Translations under genes and position numbers: made by a program | Notes under the pieces: generated by a model | What the model saw: the letters and a program-made list of their open reading frames with translations, nothing else | Databases searched by the model: none | What the model was told of the DNA's origin: nothing | Shown here: piece by piece, positions 53,773 to 62,126 of the stretch | Numbering within the stretch: the first letter of the stretch is position 1 | Layout of the letters: each line of letters opens with the position of its first letter | Assembly (NCBI GenBank): GCA_022560615.1 | Contig: JADFSR010000018.1 | Location: forward strand, 24,900 to 88,899 | Reading direction: 5' to 3' | From: Gemmatimonadota bacterium | GTDB taxonomy: Bacteria > Gemmatimonadota > Gemmatimonadetes > Longimicrobiales > Gaopeijiaceae | Length of the DNA stretch: 64,000 nt

Positions 53773-54438
53773 ATGAGCGCACAGCGTAGGACCCTGGCGC
53801 TACGAGAGCTGGGAGTCGTTCCGTATGCTGAAGGACTCGAGTTACAAGCCGAGTTGGTGAGCAAGCGGCGGGCCGCCGACATCCCCGACACGCTTCTACT
53901 TCTGGAACACCCGCACGTTCTTACGCTCGGTTCGAGCTCTGACCCGGCTCATGTCCTTGCGGACCGGACCGAGCGGGATCGCCTGGGCATCGAGCTCTTC
54001 AAGTCGGGAAGGGGCGGGGACGTCACGTATCACGGACCCGGCCAGCTCGTGGCATACCCGATCTTGGACCTCAAGCCAGACCGCAAGGACCTGCACCGCT
54101 ACCTGAGAGACCTGGAGACCGTGCTGATCGGAGTGGCGGCGTCATTCGACGTCCAAGCCGAGCGAAGCGAAGGTCTGACCGGTGTGTGGACCGAGATGGG
54201 GAAGCTCGCCGCGATCGGTGTCAGAGTCTCTTCGGGGTGGATCACGTCTCATGGCGTGGCGCTCAACGTGTCAACCGACCTAGACTATTTCGGCACGATC
54301 GTGCCCTGTGGGATCTCGGATCGGGACGTGACGTCGCTCCAGCGCGAGCTAGGTCGTCCAGTGAGCGTCCCGGAAGCGTCGGAATCCTTCGTCGAACGCT
54401 TCGCCGACGTCTTTTCGTGCGATATTCTTGTAGCGTAG
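53773..54438 (+). CDS. lipB: Octanoyl-ACP:protein octanoyltransferase
   Basis: The 221-residue product transfers octanoate to lipoyl domains for LipA. RGGDVTYHGPGQLVAYPILDL holds the substrate loop, LTGVWTEMGKLAAIGVRVSSGWITSHGVALNV carries the catalytic Lys (GKLAAIG), and the catalytic Cys is in IVPCGI. The gene follows the E2 gene it serves by 9 bp, so lipoylation and its substrate are co-expressed. Confidence 0.94.
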   Translation: MSAQRRTLALRELGVVPYAEGLELQAELVSKRRAADIPDTLLLLEHPHVLTLGSSSDPAHVLADRTERDRLGIELFKSGRGGDVTYHGPGQLVAYPILDLKPDRKDLHRYLRDLETVLIGVAASFDVQAERSEGLTGVWTEMGKLAAIGVRVSSGWITSHGVALNVSTDLDYFGTIVPCGISDRDVTSLQRELGRPVSVPEASESFVERFADVFSCDILVA

Positions 54439-54800
54439 ACAACAAAGATCGGCGCTTCTGGCCGCTCTCGCGACCGCCTTTTCTTAGGTGAATTTCAAGT
54501 TCTGGATGGGCAGGAACCCATTTGTTTCCAGAAAGAATGTTCCCCAATCCATATGTTTACGGTACGGCCCGAACAAACCTCGAAAAAACATTTGGCGTAG
54601 CATCTAACATGTTATGTAACATGCGTTTAGGTCGTCGTACGTAGAACCGCAGATGTTTCTCCACCGGACCCTTGCGATCGTGTCCCTGAACCGGTATCTA
54701 TCCTTTGCAATTCAGATGCGGCTCATCGAAAGACGATGGCGTTGGTCATCCCTCAGATGAATCTGAAGAGTGAGCTGCCGGGCGCGACGGCGTAGCGGTG
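54439..54800. other. AT-richer intergenic stretch with a palindromic site
   Basis: No gene is supported here. The stretch is AT-richer than its surroundings. A perfect inverted repeat CATGTTA (54608-54614) / TAACATG (54617-54623) with a 2-base centre may be a protein-binding site. A 19-codon open frame from ATG 54730 to TAG 54787-54789 is too short to support. It precedes the putative RNA gene and could hold its promoter. Confidence 0.35.
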
Positions 54801-55082
54801 GTGAGGTGAACCGGAACTTGGGATTTCTGGGGATCCAGGTGGGGGAGTTCGCTGACCCCCATCAGAAGCCCCGAAAGCGAAGGGGTGCTCTCGGTCGCGG
54901 ACCGCGTGACATACGAGGGTGATAAGGAGAGAGGCCTGGCCGCCTGCACGAGGGCGGACCCAAGCAAGGCCAGGATCCGACAGCGCAGTAGGGAGCTGAA
55001 GGCGCAGCGTGAAGCGGCCAGAACAGTCCCTCGAGGAAAGGGCCCGATCGTAGGCGACTACGGTTCGGGCCCTTTCGCTTTT
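54800..55082 (+). ncRNA. Candidate structured non-coding RNA of unknown class
   Basis: Hairpins follow one another in a stretch without a credible ORF: TGGGGG/CCCCCA (54840-54861), CCCC/GGGG (54869-54885) and CCTGGCC/GGCCAGG (54935-54974, with an inner CGCC/GGCG stem). The series ends in a very strong terminator at 55037-55082 oriented for the plus strand. The nearest upstream gene, lipB, ends 600 bp earlier, and the flanking rnhA is on the other strand, so this terminator implies an independent plus-strand RNA. I looked for RNase P, tmRNA and SRP core motifs and did not find them; 6S RNA is not excluded. The 5' end is a guess. Confidence 0.4.
55037..55082 (+). terminator. Intrinsic terminator with GNRA-type loop
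   Basis: AAAGGGCCCGA (55037-55047) pairs with TCGGGCCCTTT (55065-55075). An upper stem CGTAG/CTACG is closed by a GCGA tetraloop (55054-55057), and CGCTTTTCTT follows. It is one of the strongest hairpins in the window. Confidence 0.8.
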
Positions 55083-55123
55083 CTTGAGGGGTCATCTTCG
55101 GCGCGGGCCTGCGTTGGGACCTC

Positions 55124-55705
55124 CTACTTCCTCGCGAATCGCTCCGCCGGCGCCTGGAATTCCGTGTGATCCAGGTATTTCCCCTTCTCGCGCTGGCCGT
55201 CGAGCCACTCCTGGAAACCCGAGGCGACGAGGCCGCCCGATTTGGAGCGCTCTTTCGCGGCGGTGGTCGCAAGGTGGTTGGCGTACTCGTTTTCGGGGTG
55301 CCCTGCGTGGCCCTTTACCCAGCGTGGACGCATGTCGTGGCGTTGAAGCGCGGCGTCGAGCTGCTTCCAGAGCTCCAGATTCTTGATCGGGCCGGCCTTC
55401 CTCTTCCAACCTTGTCGCTTCCAGCCCGGCATCCACTCGGAGATTCCCTTCACGAGGTACTGGCTGTCCGAGAAGAAGTGAATCGTGCAGCGACGCTTCA
55501 AGGCCCGAAGCGCCTCGAGCGCGCTACTGAGCGCCATGCGGTTGTTGGTCGTGTCCGGCGCGCTGATCCAGTAGTCCCGCCGCTCCCATTCGCCATCCTT
55601 CCAGACCTCCAAGAGGCCTGCGGCTCCCCCGGGATTAGCGCTCTTCTGGAACTGGTTGCCCAGGCACGATTCATCGGCGTGGATGTATACGACGTCGGCG
55701 CTCAT
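55124..55705 (-). CDS. rnhA: RNase HI-like protein with altered active site
   Basis: The 193-residue product aligns along its length with RNase HI: HADESCLGN, TTNNRMALSSALEAL, FFSDSQYLVKGI, VKGHAGHPENEYANHLA. Of the four acidic residues that bind Mg, the first and third Asp (HADES, SDSQY) are kept. The second, Glu of NNRMEL, is Ala here (codon GCG), and the fourth, Asp of ERCDELA, is Asn. The catalytic-loop His of GHAGH is present. The enzyme may be weak or act only as a binder of RNA/DNA hybrids. A C-terminal extension of about 35 residues is unusual. ATG at 55703-55705. Confidence 0.85.
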   Translation of the reverse strand: MSADVVYIHADESCLGNQFQKSANPGGAAGLLEVWKDGEWERRDYWISAPDTTNNRMALSSALEALRALKRRCTIHFFSDSQYLVKGISEWMPGWKRQGWKRKAGPIKNLELWKQLDAALQRHDMRPRWVKGHAGHPENEYANHLATTAAKERSKSGGLVASGFQEWLDGQREKGKYLDHTEFQAPAERFARK

Positions 55706-55789
55706 CGAGTGCTCCTGAGAAGTGGCGGCTCAAACTCACCGTTGGTAGCTTTCGCGCCAAGACCCGCCACCGACCACTGCGAGGATCTC

Positions 55790-56908
55790 CTGGAAAGCAC
55801 AGCCTACCTACTCCTGGAAGACGGTCGCCGCTTCGACGGCGATTTCGTGGGCGCGGTCGATCTCGCGCTGGGTGAAGTGGTCTTCAATACATGCATGACG
55901 GGGTATCAGGAGGTCCTGACCGACCCGTCGTACACGGGCCAGCTGGTCACGATGACGTACCCGCTCATCGGCAACTACGGCGTCAACTCCGAGGACCGGG
56001 AATCCCCAGTGCCTCAGGTTGCCGGCTTCATCGTTCGTGAAGTGTCGCGGCTCCACTCCAACTGGCGCTCCGAAGGCGGCCTCGGCGCCTACCTGAAGCG
56101 GAACGGCATCACGGGGATCGCCGATCTCGACACGCGTGCGCTCACGCGCCACATCCGTTCAAAAGGCGCGATGCGTGGGGCGATCGCTCCGGTGGGGATG
56201 TGCGAGGAGAAGGTGATGGAGGAGGTGCAGGCGCATCCGCTCATGGAGGGTCGCGACCTCGCCTGTGGAGTCTCGACAGAGCAGCCGTACTCGGTCCCCG
56301 CCGTCGGGGAAGAGCGCTTCCACGTGCTCGCGTACGATTTCGGTGTGAAGGCCCACTCCCCCAGGCTGCTTGCCGAACGTGGGTGTCGGGTCACTGTCAT
56401 TCCTGCGGACACGCCCGTGGAGAAGATCCTCGACGATCCGCCGGACGGCATGTTCGTGTCGAACGGACCCGGAGACCCAGCGGCAGTCGAGCAGGCGGTG
56501 GCCGCGATCCTCGAGCTCGCAAAGGCCGATATCCCGGTCTTCGGAATCTGTCTGGGGCATCAGCTCATCTGTCGCGCTTATGGAGCGAGCACCTTCAAAC
56601 TCCCGTTCGGACACCACGGTGGGAACCATCCCGTGAAGAACCTCGACAGCCAGAAGGTGGAGATCACTTCTCAGAATCACGGTTTCGCGGTGAGCGGCGG
56701 GGAAGGCGACGAGATTCCGGGGGCCCCCGACCTGCGGCTCACGCACGTCAACCTGTACGATCTCACGGTCGAGGGCGTCGAACATCGCGAATATCCTGTG
56801 TTCTCTGTGCAGTACCATCCGGAGGCCGCCCCGGGGCCCCACGACAGTCGCTACCTCTTCGACCGGTTCCTCGAGCTCATGGAAGAGCGACGAGAGCCCT
56901 CCGCCTGA
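55790..56908 (+). CDS. carA: Carbamoyl-phosphate synthase small subunit, probable CTG start
   Basis: The 372-residue product is the glutamine amidotransferase subunit that feeds ammonia to CarB. Motifs: FNTCMTGYQEVLTDPSYTGQLVTMTYPLIGNYG, FVSNGPGDPAAV, the nucleophile GICLGHQLICRAYG and the His-Glu pair in SVQYHPEAAPGPHDS. Other CarA proteins begin MESxAYLLLEDG; here LESTAYLLLEDG begins at CTG 55790-55792, with GAGG at 55781-55784 at good spacing. The only alternative near start is TTG 55742, which adds a leader unlike the family. CarB is not in the window. Confidence 0.88.
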   Translation: MESTAYLLLEDGRRFDGDFVGAVDLALGEVVFNTCMTGYQEVLTDPSYTGQLVTMTYPLIGNYGVNSEDRESPVPQVAGFIVREVSRLHSNWRSEGGLGAYLKRNGITGIADLDTRALTRHIRSKGAMRGAIAPVGMCEEKVMEEVQAHPLMEGRDLACGVSTEQPYSVPAVGEERFHVLAYDFGVKAHSPRLLAERGCRVTVIPADTPVEKILDDPPDGMFVSNGPGDPAAVEQAVAAILELAKADIPVFGICLGHQLICRAYGASTFKLPFGHHGGNHPVKNLDSQKVEITSQNHGFAVSGGEGDEIPGAPDLRLTHVNLYDLTVEGVEHREYPVFSVQYHPEAAPGPHDSRYLFDRFLELMEERREPSA

Positions 56909-57049
56909 ACCAGACCCCACACCTAAGTCCATTTGTCACAACGATTCCGGTCACCTTGCGGTCGTGCGAGGCCGTCGTTACCGTGCTTGCCCACTTAGCG
57001 AGGCAGCTGGATTCAGAAGCCCATTGAAAGACGCTCTTCTGGAGGAACC

Positions 57050-57349
57050 ATGACGAAGGCGGACCTGGTTGAGCAGGTGGCCGAAGCGATCGGTCCTGGG
57101 ATCACCAAGAAGGACTGCGCGCTCGTCGTGGATGGTTTTCTGAACGCCGTGAAGCTTGCGCTCGCGAACGGCGACAACATCGAGATCCGGGGCTTCGGCA
57201 CGTTCAAGGTGAGGAAGCGGAAGACGCGCGTGGCTCGCAACCCCCGAACCGGGGATCCGGTCGAAGTGCCGTCGAGGTCCGTGCCCGTGTTCAAACCCTC
57301 GAAGCATTTCCGTAGCCGCGTCGCCAGGCTGGACGAAGCTTCCGGCTAA
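57050..57349 (+). CDS. hup: HU/IHF-family DNA-binding protein
   Basis: The 99-residue product has MTKADLVEQVAEAIGPGITKKDCALVVDGFLNAVKLALANGDNIEIRGFGTFKVRKRKTRVARNPRTGDPVEVPSRSVPVFKPSKHF, the complete HU/IHF fold with the two beta-ribbon arms and the Pro-tipped RNPRTGDP turn. GGAGG is 6 bases upstream of ATG 57050. Whether it acts like HU or IHF cannot be told. The 141-bp gap from carA has no ORF. Confidence 0.94.
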   Translation: MTKADLVEQVAEAIGPGITKKDCALVVDGFLNAVKLALANGDNIEIRGFGTFKVRKRKTRVARNPRTGDPVEVPSRSVPVFKPSKHFRSRVARLDEASG

Positions 57350-57432
57350 TTCGTGGGCGGACCGTTCCTCGGTCGATTCGCCGAGTCCCCTCCCCGTTTA
57401 ACGTTTCGGGGCGCGCGCGCGTCTGACGTTCG

Positions 57433-57990
57433 GTGAGGGACGACGAACGGTCGGGCGCGATTCTTTCCGACGAGGAGTTGGTCGAAAGGGGGCGCGCCGG
57501 TGACGACGCTGCCCTCAGCGGTTTGGTAGAGCGACATCACGCGGCTGCGTACCGCGTGGCGTTCGGATTGCTGCAGGACGATGATGCGGCGCAGGACGTG
57601 GTGCAGGACGCGTTCATCAAGGCGTTTCGAGCGCTCGGAGGGTTCCGGGGCGAGGCGTCCTTTCGAACCTGGGTCCTCACCATCGCGCGCAACGAGGCGC
57701 GAGGCGCGTTGCGCCGAAGAGGACGCCGGAGAGAGACGGCGCTAGAGGATGCGGGGCCGGTGCGGTCGGAGCAGAAGGCGCCGGACACGGAAGCGGTCGA
57801 TGCGCAGGAGGCCGCGCGGGCGCGAAGGATGATGGAAACGTTACCGGAGAAGCAGAAACTCTCCGTTACGCTTAGGATAGAAGAGGGGCTGAGCTTCAAG
57901 GAGATCGGCGAGATCATCGGATCCAGCGAGGGTGCTGCCAGGGTCAATTACTTTCATGGGATCCGACGGCTCAGGGAGTTGATGCAATGA
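57433..57990 (+). CDS. ECF sigma factor
   Basis: The 185-residue product has sigma region 2 (HHAAAYRVAFGLLQDDDAAQDVVQDAFIKAFRALGGFRGEASFRTWVLTIARNEARGALRR) and region 4 (LPEKQKLSVTLRIEEGLSFKEIGEIIGSSEGAARVNYFHGIRRLRE). Start GTG 57433. Its stop overlaps the next gene, a zinc-finger anti-sigma factor, by 4 bp (ATGA), so it should be controlled by that protein. Targets probably include its own operon. Confidence 0.92.
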   Translation: MRDDERSGAILSDEELVERGRAGDDAALSGLVERHHAAAYRVAFGLLQDDDAAQDVVQDAFIKAFRALGGFRGEASFRTWVLTIARNEARGALRRRGRRRETALEDAGPVRSEQKAPDTEAVDAQEAARARRMMETLPEKQKLSVTLRIEEGLSFKEIGEIIGSSEGAARVNYFHGIRRLRELMQ

Positions 57991-58463
57991 GCGATGTGAA
58001 GTGCGAAACGGCGCGGGAGTGGATTCCCGACTACGTGAGTGGGCGACTCGCCAAGCTCGATGCCACGTCGGTGCAGTCGCACCTGAGGGCTTGCGATGAG
58101 TGCAGAGCCGAAGTCGGGCTCGCACGCCTGATATTCGAGTCTCGTGTCGACGTGCCGGACGGGCTCGCGAATCGGGTCCGCGATGCCGTGCGTTACGACC
58201 GCACATCGATCAGCCGTCCCTGGTGGGGTATCACCGCGGCCGCCGTGGCGGCTCTCGCCCTCGGTATCGGCATCTCTTTCGACCGTGCTGAACAACCCGA
58301 GTCGGCGATTCCGAGCTACGCGTACGAGCTCGAAGACGGAGAGCTGTGGCTCAGTGACGACGGCCTCATCGCAGGCGCTCCGGCGCTCGATGCTCTGAGC
58401 GACGAGGCGCTGCTGCAGTTTCTAGATGAACTGGACGTGGGTGGAGCGGGAGGTGCGGTATGA
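57987..58463 (+). CDS. Zinc-finger anti-sigma factor
   Basis: The 158-residue product has the zf-HC2 ZAS motif: Cys6 (KCETAREW), then HLRACDEC (HX3CX2C) near residues 32-39. One membrane helix (about 78-95) and a periplasmic acidic tail follow. It should bind the upstream ECF factor and release it on an envelope signal. It starts inside the sigma stop and its own stop overlaps the next gene. Confidence 0.88.
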   Translation: MSDVKCETAREWIPDYVSGRLAKLDATSVQSHLRACDECRAEVGLARLIFESRVDVPDGLANRVRDAVRYDRTSISRPWWGITAAAVAALALGIGISFDRAEQPESAIPSYAYELEDGELWLSDDGLIAGAPALDALSDEALLQFLDELDVGGAGGAV

Positions 58464-59101
58464 GGACATTGCAGTTGGCCAGGTCGGGATTCGTGCTTTC
58501 TCTGTTGGTTTCGCTCCTCATGGTTGTGCCGTTAGAGGCGCAGCGGAGGCCGCCGATGGTGCGGAGAGGGCAGGGGCCAGAGAGGATGGAGCTGGAACGG
58601 CGCGTACGCGCGCGCATGGCCGAGATGATGCGGGAGCAGCTCGGCCTCAGCGAGGAGGAGGACGCCCGCCTCAACGAGGTCGTCCAGGGATTCCAGGAGC
58701 AGCGCCGGCAGGTGGGACGTCAGGAGCAGGCCCTGAGACGCCGCGTCGAGGCTCTGATGCTCGAAGGTGGGCAGGACCAAGCCGAGGCGGCGGAGTTGCT
58801 GGAGCGCATGTCCGCCCTGCGGATCCAAGAGGCAGAGCTATTCCGGGCGGAGCACGAGGCACTGCTCGAGGTTCTCACGCCCATCCAGGTTTTACGGCTC
58901 GTGGCCCTACGAGAGCAGCTCGGTCAGCGTATCCGGCGCCTCCGCGGCCAGTCAGGACGCGGGGACGGCCGGGGCGGCCGCCGCGGTGGCGGCGATGTGC
59001 GACCGGGTGGCGGCCCTGGGCAGTTCGGGGGTGGACATGCGTTCCGTCGGCCTCACTGGTCCGAGCTGTCAACGCTCGGGGGTTTCTCAGAGGAACGTTG
59101 A
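58460..59101 (+). CDS. Periplasmic Spy/CpxP-like helical protein
   Basis: The 213-residue product has a signal peptide (cleavage about PLEAQ) and a helical domain with LGLSEEEDARLNEVVQGFQEQRRQVGRQEQALRRRVEALM and LTPIQVLRLVALREQLGQRIRR. These match the LTxxQ-type repeats of Spy/CpxP and heavy-metal-resistance sensors. A Gly/Arg-rich tail follows. As third gene of a sigma/anti-sigma operon it may be the periplasmic sensor or chaperone of the response. Confidence 0.75.
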   Translation: MRTLQLARSGFVLSLLVSLLMVVPLEAQRRPPMVRRGQGPERMELERRVRARMAEMMREQLGLSEEEDARLNEVVQGFQEQRRQVGRQEQALRRRVEALMLEGGQDQAEAAELLERMSALRIQEAELFRAEHEALLEVLTPIQVLRLVALREQLGQRIRRLRGQSGRGDGRGGRRGGGDVRPGGGPGQFGGGHAFRRPHWSELSTLGGFSEER

Positions 59102-59162
59102 CGTAGCCTGCGGGGTCTCCCAAGCTCAGTCGACTCGGCGCGCCGCTCTCTCTGAGGGACTC

Positions 59163-59414
59163 ATGTCCGTTTCTGTCCGTACGCTCTTTTTTGCCGCCTA
59201 CCGTGATCGGCTCGGGCTCTCCGAGCTGACGGTGGAGCTCGCGCAGGGCGCTACGGTTGCCGACCTCGTGGCAGAGTTGAGGGGCCGGGGATCTCCGTTC
59301 GACATCTTGCCGGAGCAGCCTGCGGTGGCTGTCAATCGCACCTACGCGATGCTGGACGAGCCCCTTGGCGCAGGAGACGAGGTCGCGTTCATCCCGCCCG
59401 TCGCGGGTGGCTGA
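59163..59414 (+). CDS. moaD: Molybdopterin synthase sulfur carrier subunit
   Basis: The 83-residue product is a beta-grasp protein ending in PPVAGG; the final Gly becomes a thiocarboxylate that supplies sulfur to molybdopterin. ATG 59163 gives the standard N-terminus (VRTLFFAAYRDRLGLSE). It is first of moaD-moaE-moaA. Confidence 0.93.
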   Translation: MSVSVRTLFFAAYRDRLGLSELTVELAQGATVADLVAELRGRGSPFDILPEQPAVAVNRTYAMLDEPLGAGDEVAFIPPVAGG

Positions 59415-59416
59415 CC

Positions 59417-59893
59417 ATGATCTTTGCGCGGGTGGCGGCCGAAGCGATCGACCCGGCCGAAGTTCTGGCTCGGGTTGGGTCCGACCGAGACGGCGCGACG
59501 GTGCTCTTCCTGGGCGTCGTCCGTGATCACGCCGACGAGCGACCGGTCTCGGGCATGCGCTACGACGCCTACCAGGAGATGGCCGGCGAGGTCCTGAGGA
59601 CGATCGCTGAAGAGGCCGCTGAGCGCTCGGGCACGGACCGCGTTGCGGTCGTGCATCGCTTCGGAGAGCTGGCGATCGGTGAGGTCAGCGTGGCGATCGC
59701 CGTCTCGAGCCCGCACCGCGCAGAGGCGTACGAGGCGTCACGGTACGTGATCGAGCAGCTCAAGGAGCGTCTTCCCGTCTGGAAGAAGGAGCACTACATA
59801 GACGGGGTCTCCGAGTGGGTCGAAGGCACCGTGCCGCCGGGCACCGCGTCGGGCAGTGAGGCCGCGGCCGTTGGGAAAGGGGGCGACGCGTGA
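59417..59893 (+). CDS. moaE: Molybdopterin synthase catalytic subunit
   Basis: The 158-residue product shows the MoaE core: GATVLFLGVVRDHADERPVSGMRYDAYQEMAGEVL, VVHRFGELAIGEVSVAIAVSSPHRAEAYEASRYVIEQLKERLPVWKKEHY with the catalytic Lys residues. With MoaD it converts precursor Z (cPMP) to molybdopterin. ATG 59417 is 2 bp after the moaD stop. Confidence 0.94.
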   Translation: MIFARVAAEAIDPAEVLARVGSDRDGATVLFLGVVRDHADERPVSGMRYDAYQEMAGEVLRTIAEEAAERSGTDRVAVVHRFGELAIGEVSVAIAVSSPHRAEAYEASRYVIEQLKERLPVWKKEHYIDGVSEWVEGTVPPGTASGSEAAAVGKGGDA

Positions 59894-59902
59894 TCGATCA
59901 AT

Positions 59903-60871
59903 TTGGGCGGAGCCGTGCAGTACCTACGCATTTCAGTCACTGACAAGTGCAATCTGCGGTGCGTGTACTGCATGCCGCTCGAGGGGCTGCCCTGGCTCAA
60001 ACGCGAGGAGATTCTCTCGTACGAAGAGATCGCGCACGTCGTGCGCACTATGGCGGGAATGGGGCTCGAGCGCGTCCGTATCACCGGAGGCGAGCCGCTA
60101 GTCCGCCGTGACCTTCCCGATCTCGTGCGCATGATCGCGGCGGTGCCGGAGATCGAGGATCTCTCCCTGTCCACGAATGCGGTGCTGCTCGCCGAGAACG
60201 CCGAAGCGCTCAAGCAGGCCGGAGTACAGCGGCTCAACATCTCCCTGGATTCCCTGCAGGCGGATCGCGTGGACGCGATTTCACGCCGGCCCGGCTCGTA
60301 CTCCAAGATCATGGAAGGGCTCGATGCCGCCGAGCAGGTCGGTTTCACGCCTCTGAAGATCAACGTCGTGCTCATCCGCGGGCAGAACGACGACGAGATC
60401 GAAGACTTCGCGCGCATCACGCGCGAGCGCCCCTGGCACGTGCGTTTCATAGAGCTCATGCCCACCGGGGCCAACCTCGACCTGAGTGCGAACAGCTTCG
60501 TGTCATGCGTCGAAGCGCTGCGCCGCGTCCGCGCGATGGAAGAGCTGGAGGCGGTCGACGGTCCGTTCGGGAACGGGCCCGCCACCTACTATCGGTTTCC
60601 CGGTGCTCCGGGAACCGTCGGGGTCATCACCCCGATGAGTCACAACTACTGCGACCGGTGCAATCGCATGCGGCTGACGGCTTCCGGGCAACTCCGCCCG
60701 TGCCTCTTCGGGGACATCGAAACGAACCTGCGCGACCCGCTCCGCGCAGGCGAGGACTTGCGGCCGCTCATCGAGGAAACGCTCCGCATCAAGCCGGAGC
60801 GGCACTACCTCATCCAGGGCAGTGACGTGGGGTCCGGTGGGCTCGTCGCACTGTCTCAAACCGGCGGGTAG
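59903..60871 (+). CDS. moaA: GTP 3',8-cyclase MoaA with an N-terminal frame break
   Basis: The radical-SAM enzyme starts molybdopterin synthesis. CNLRCVYC binds the SAM cluster, [11 protein letters not shown] and SLDSL follow, and the second cluster is in [18 protein letters not shown]. The frame begins at TTG 59903 ([17 protein letters not shown]). In a different frame, a GTG at 59890-59892 overlaps the moaE stop (GTGA, as in other operons here) and reads VIDQFGRS, the normal MoaA start. Removing one C at 59913-59914 joins the two as IDQFGRSVQYLRIS. So either there is a sequence error or the gene now starts downstream. The C-terminal GG is present. Confidence 0.85.
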   Translation: MGGAVQYLRISVTDKCNLRCVYCMPLEGLPWLKREEILSYEEIAHVVRTMAGMGLERVRITGGEPLVRRDLPDLVRMIAAVPEIEDLSLSTNAVLLAENAEALKQAGVQRLNISLDSLQADRVDAISRRPGSYSKIMEGLDAAEQVGFTPLKINVVLIRGQNDDEIEDFARITRERPWHVRFIELMPTGANLDLSANSFVSCVEALRRVRAMEELEAVDGPFGNGPATYYRFPGAPGTVGVITPMSHNYCDRCNRMRLTASGQLRPCLFGDIETNLRDPLRAGEDLRPLIEETLRIKPERHYLIQGSDVGSGGLVALSQTGG

Positions 60872-60962
60872 ACCGCGGCAAGCAGGTCGTTATACTCCAC
60901 GTGCGACCGAGGATCACGTCGTTCGATCTCTGAAGAGAACCCCCGCGGAGCCATATCGTCCC

Positions 60963-61904
60963 ATGAGCGCGAAGAAGATCACAGTAGTCGGTGCCGGGCA
61001 CGTCGGCGCCACTTGCTCGCAGCTGCTCGCGCAACAGGAACTCGCCCGCGAGGTGATCCTCGTCGACATCGCCGAGGGGATTCCGCAGGGCAAGGCGCTG
61101 GACCAGTGGGAGAGTGCGCCTATCCAGGGCTGTGACTCCCGCATGATCGGCACGAACGGTTATGACGAGGCTGCGGGCTCCGACATCTTCATCGTGACGG
61201 CCGGTGTCGCGCGCAAGCCTGGCATGAGCCGGGACGATCTTCTGAAGATCAATGCCGGAGTCGTCCGCTCCGTGTCCGAGGAGATCAAGCGCGTTGCGCC
61301 CGACTCGATCGTCATTGTGGTGACGAACCCGCTCGACGTGATGGCACAGGTCGCGCTCGAGACAACCGGTTTCCCCCGGAAGCGCGTGATTGGAATGGCC
61401 GGCGTGCTCGACACGGCACGCTACCGCTCATTCATCGCGCTCGAGCTCGACGTCAGCATCGAAGATATCCAGGCGCTCGTGCTGGGAGGGCACGGCGACA
61501 CGATGGTGCCGCTCGCGAGCTACACGTCGGTGAGTGGAATTCCGCTCAGCCAGCTTCTCGCTCAGGACCGCATCGACGCGCTGGTCGAGAGGACGCGGAA
61601 GGGCGGCGGCGAGATCGTCGCGTTCCTCAAGACGGGGAGTGCGTACTACGCGCCGGCGGCCGCCGCAGTGCAAATGGCTGAGGCGATGGTGAAGGACAAG
61701 AAGCGCATCCTGCCTTGTGCGGCTTGGCTCCAGGGCGAGTATGGCATGAACGATATATACCTGGGAGTCCCTTGCGTGCTCGGTGAAGGCGGTCTCCAGC
61801 GTATCTTGGAAGTTGAGCTCGATGCTGACGAGACGGCGGCCTTGCAGAACAGCGCAGAGCACGTGCGTTCGACGGTCGCCGCATTGAAGGAGCTTGAAGC
61901 GTAG
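60963..61904 (+). CDS. mdh: Malate dehydrogenase
   Basis: The 313-residue product is of the LDH-like MDH type. [17 protein letters not shown] is the NAD loop and the Asp after the second strand (LVDIAEG) selects [15 protein letters not shown] carries the substrate Arg residues and [10 protein letters not shown] the catalytic His. It oxidises malate in the TCA cycle. ATG 60963 is used. A terminator lies 136 bp downstream. Confidence 0.95.
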   Translation: MSAKKITVVGAGHVGATCSQLLAQQELAREVILVDIAEGIPQGKALDQWESAPIQGCDSRMIGTNGYDEAAGSDIFIVTAGVARKPGMSRDDLLKINAGVVRSVSEEIKRVAPDSIVIVVTNPLDVMAQVALETTGFPRKRVIGMAGVLDTARYRSFIALELDVSIEDIQALVLGGHGDTMVPLASYTSVSGIPLSQLLAQDRIDALVERTRKGGGEIVAFLKTGSAYYAPAAAAVQMAEAMVKDKKRILPCAAWLQGEYGMNDIYLGVPCVLGEGGLQRILEVELDADETAALQNSAEHVRSTVAALKELEA

Positions 61905-62126
61905 CGTTGACGCCGACACGGTTGTCCCGCAAACTTCCGCCATGATGAACTCGTTCTGTAATTCGAATTCGAATCGAAATTGCCATCCCGTCAGGGGAGG
62001 CGGCGACGAGCTCGTGTAGCTAAGCAGACAGCACGCGAGACGGCCGCGATCCCAGGCAGGATCGCGGCCGTTTTCGTGGACGGTTCAGAAGCGAAAGCGT
62101 GAGAACCGATACTGTCAGCGAAGCGA
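61905..62126. other. Intergenic region upstream of tRNA-Asn
   Basis: No gene is seen. The stretch holds the palindrome ATTCGAATTCGAAT at 61961-61974 and the terminator of mdh; the tRNA promoter is expected after the latter. Confidence 0.5.
62040..62074 (+). terminator. Intrinsic terminator after mdh
   Basis: ACGGCCGCGATCC (62040-62052) pairs with GGATCGCGGCCGT (62059-62071) around a 6-base loop and ends in TTTT. Confidence 0.85.

Noticed and set aside
54730..54789. 19-codon ORF before the candidate ncRNA
   Set aside because: Too short, no clear ribosome site, no way to judge conservation from one sequence.
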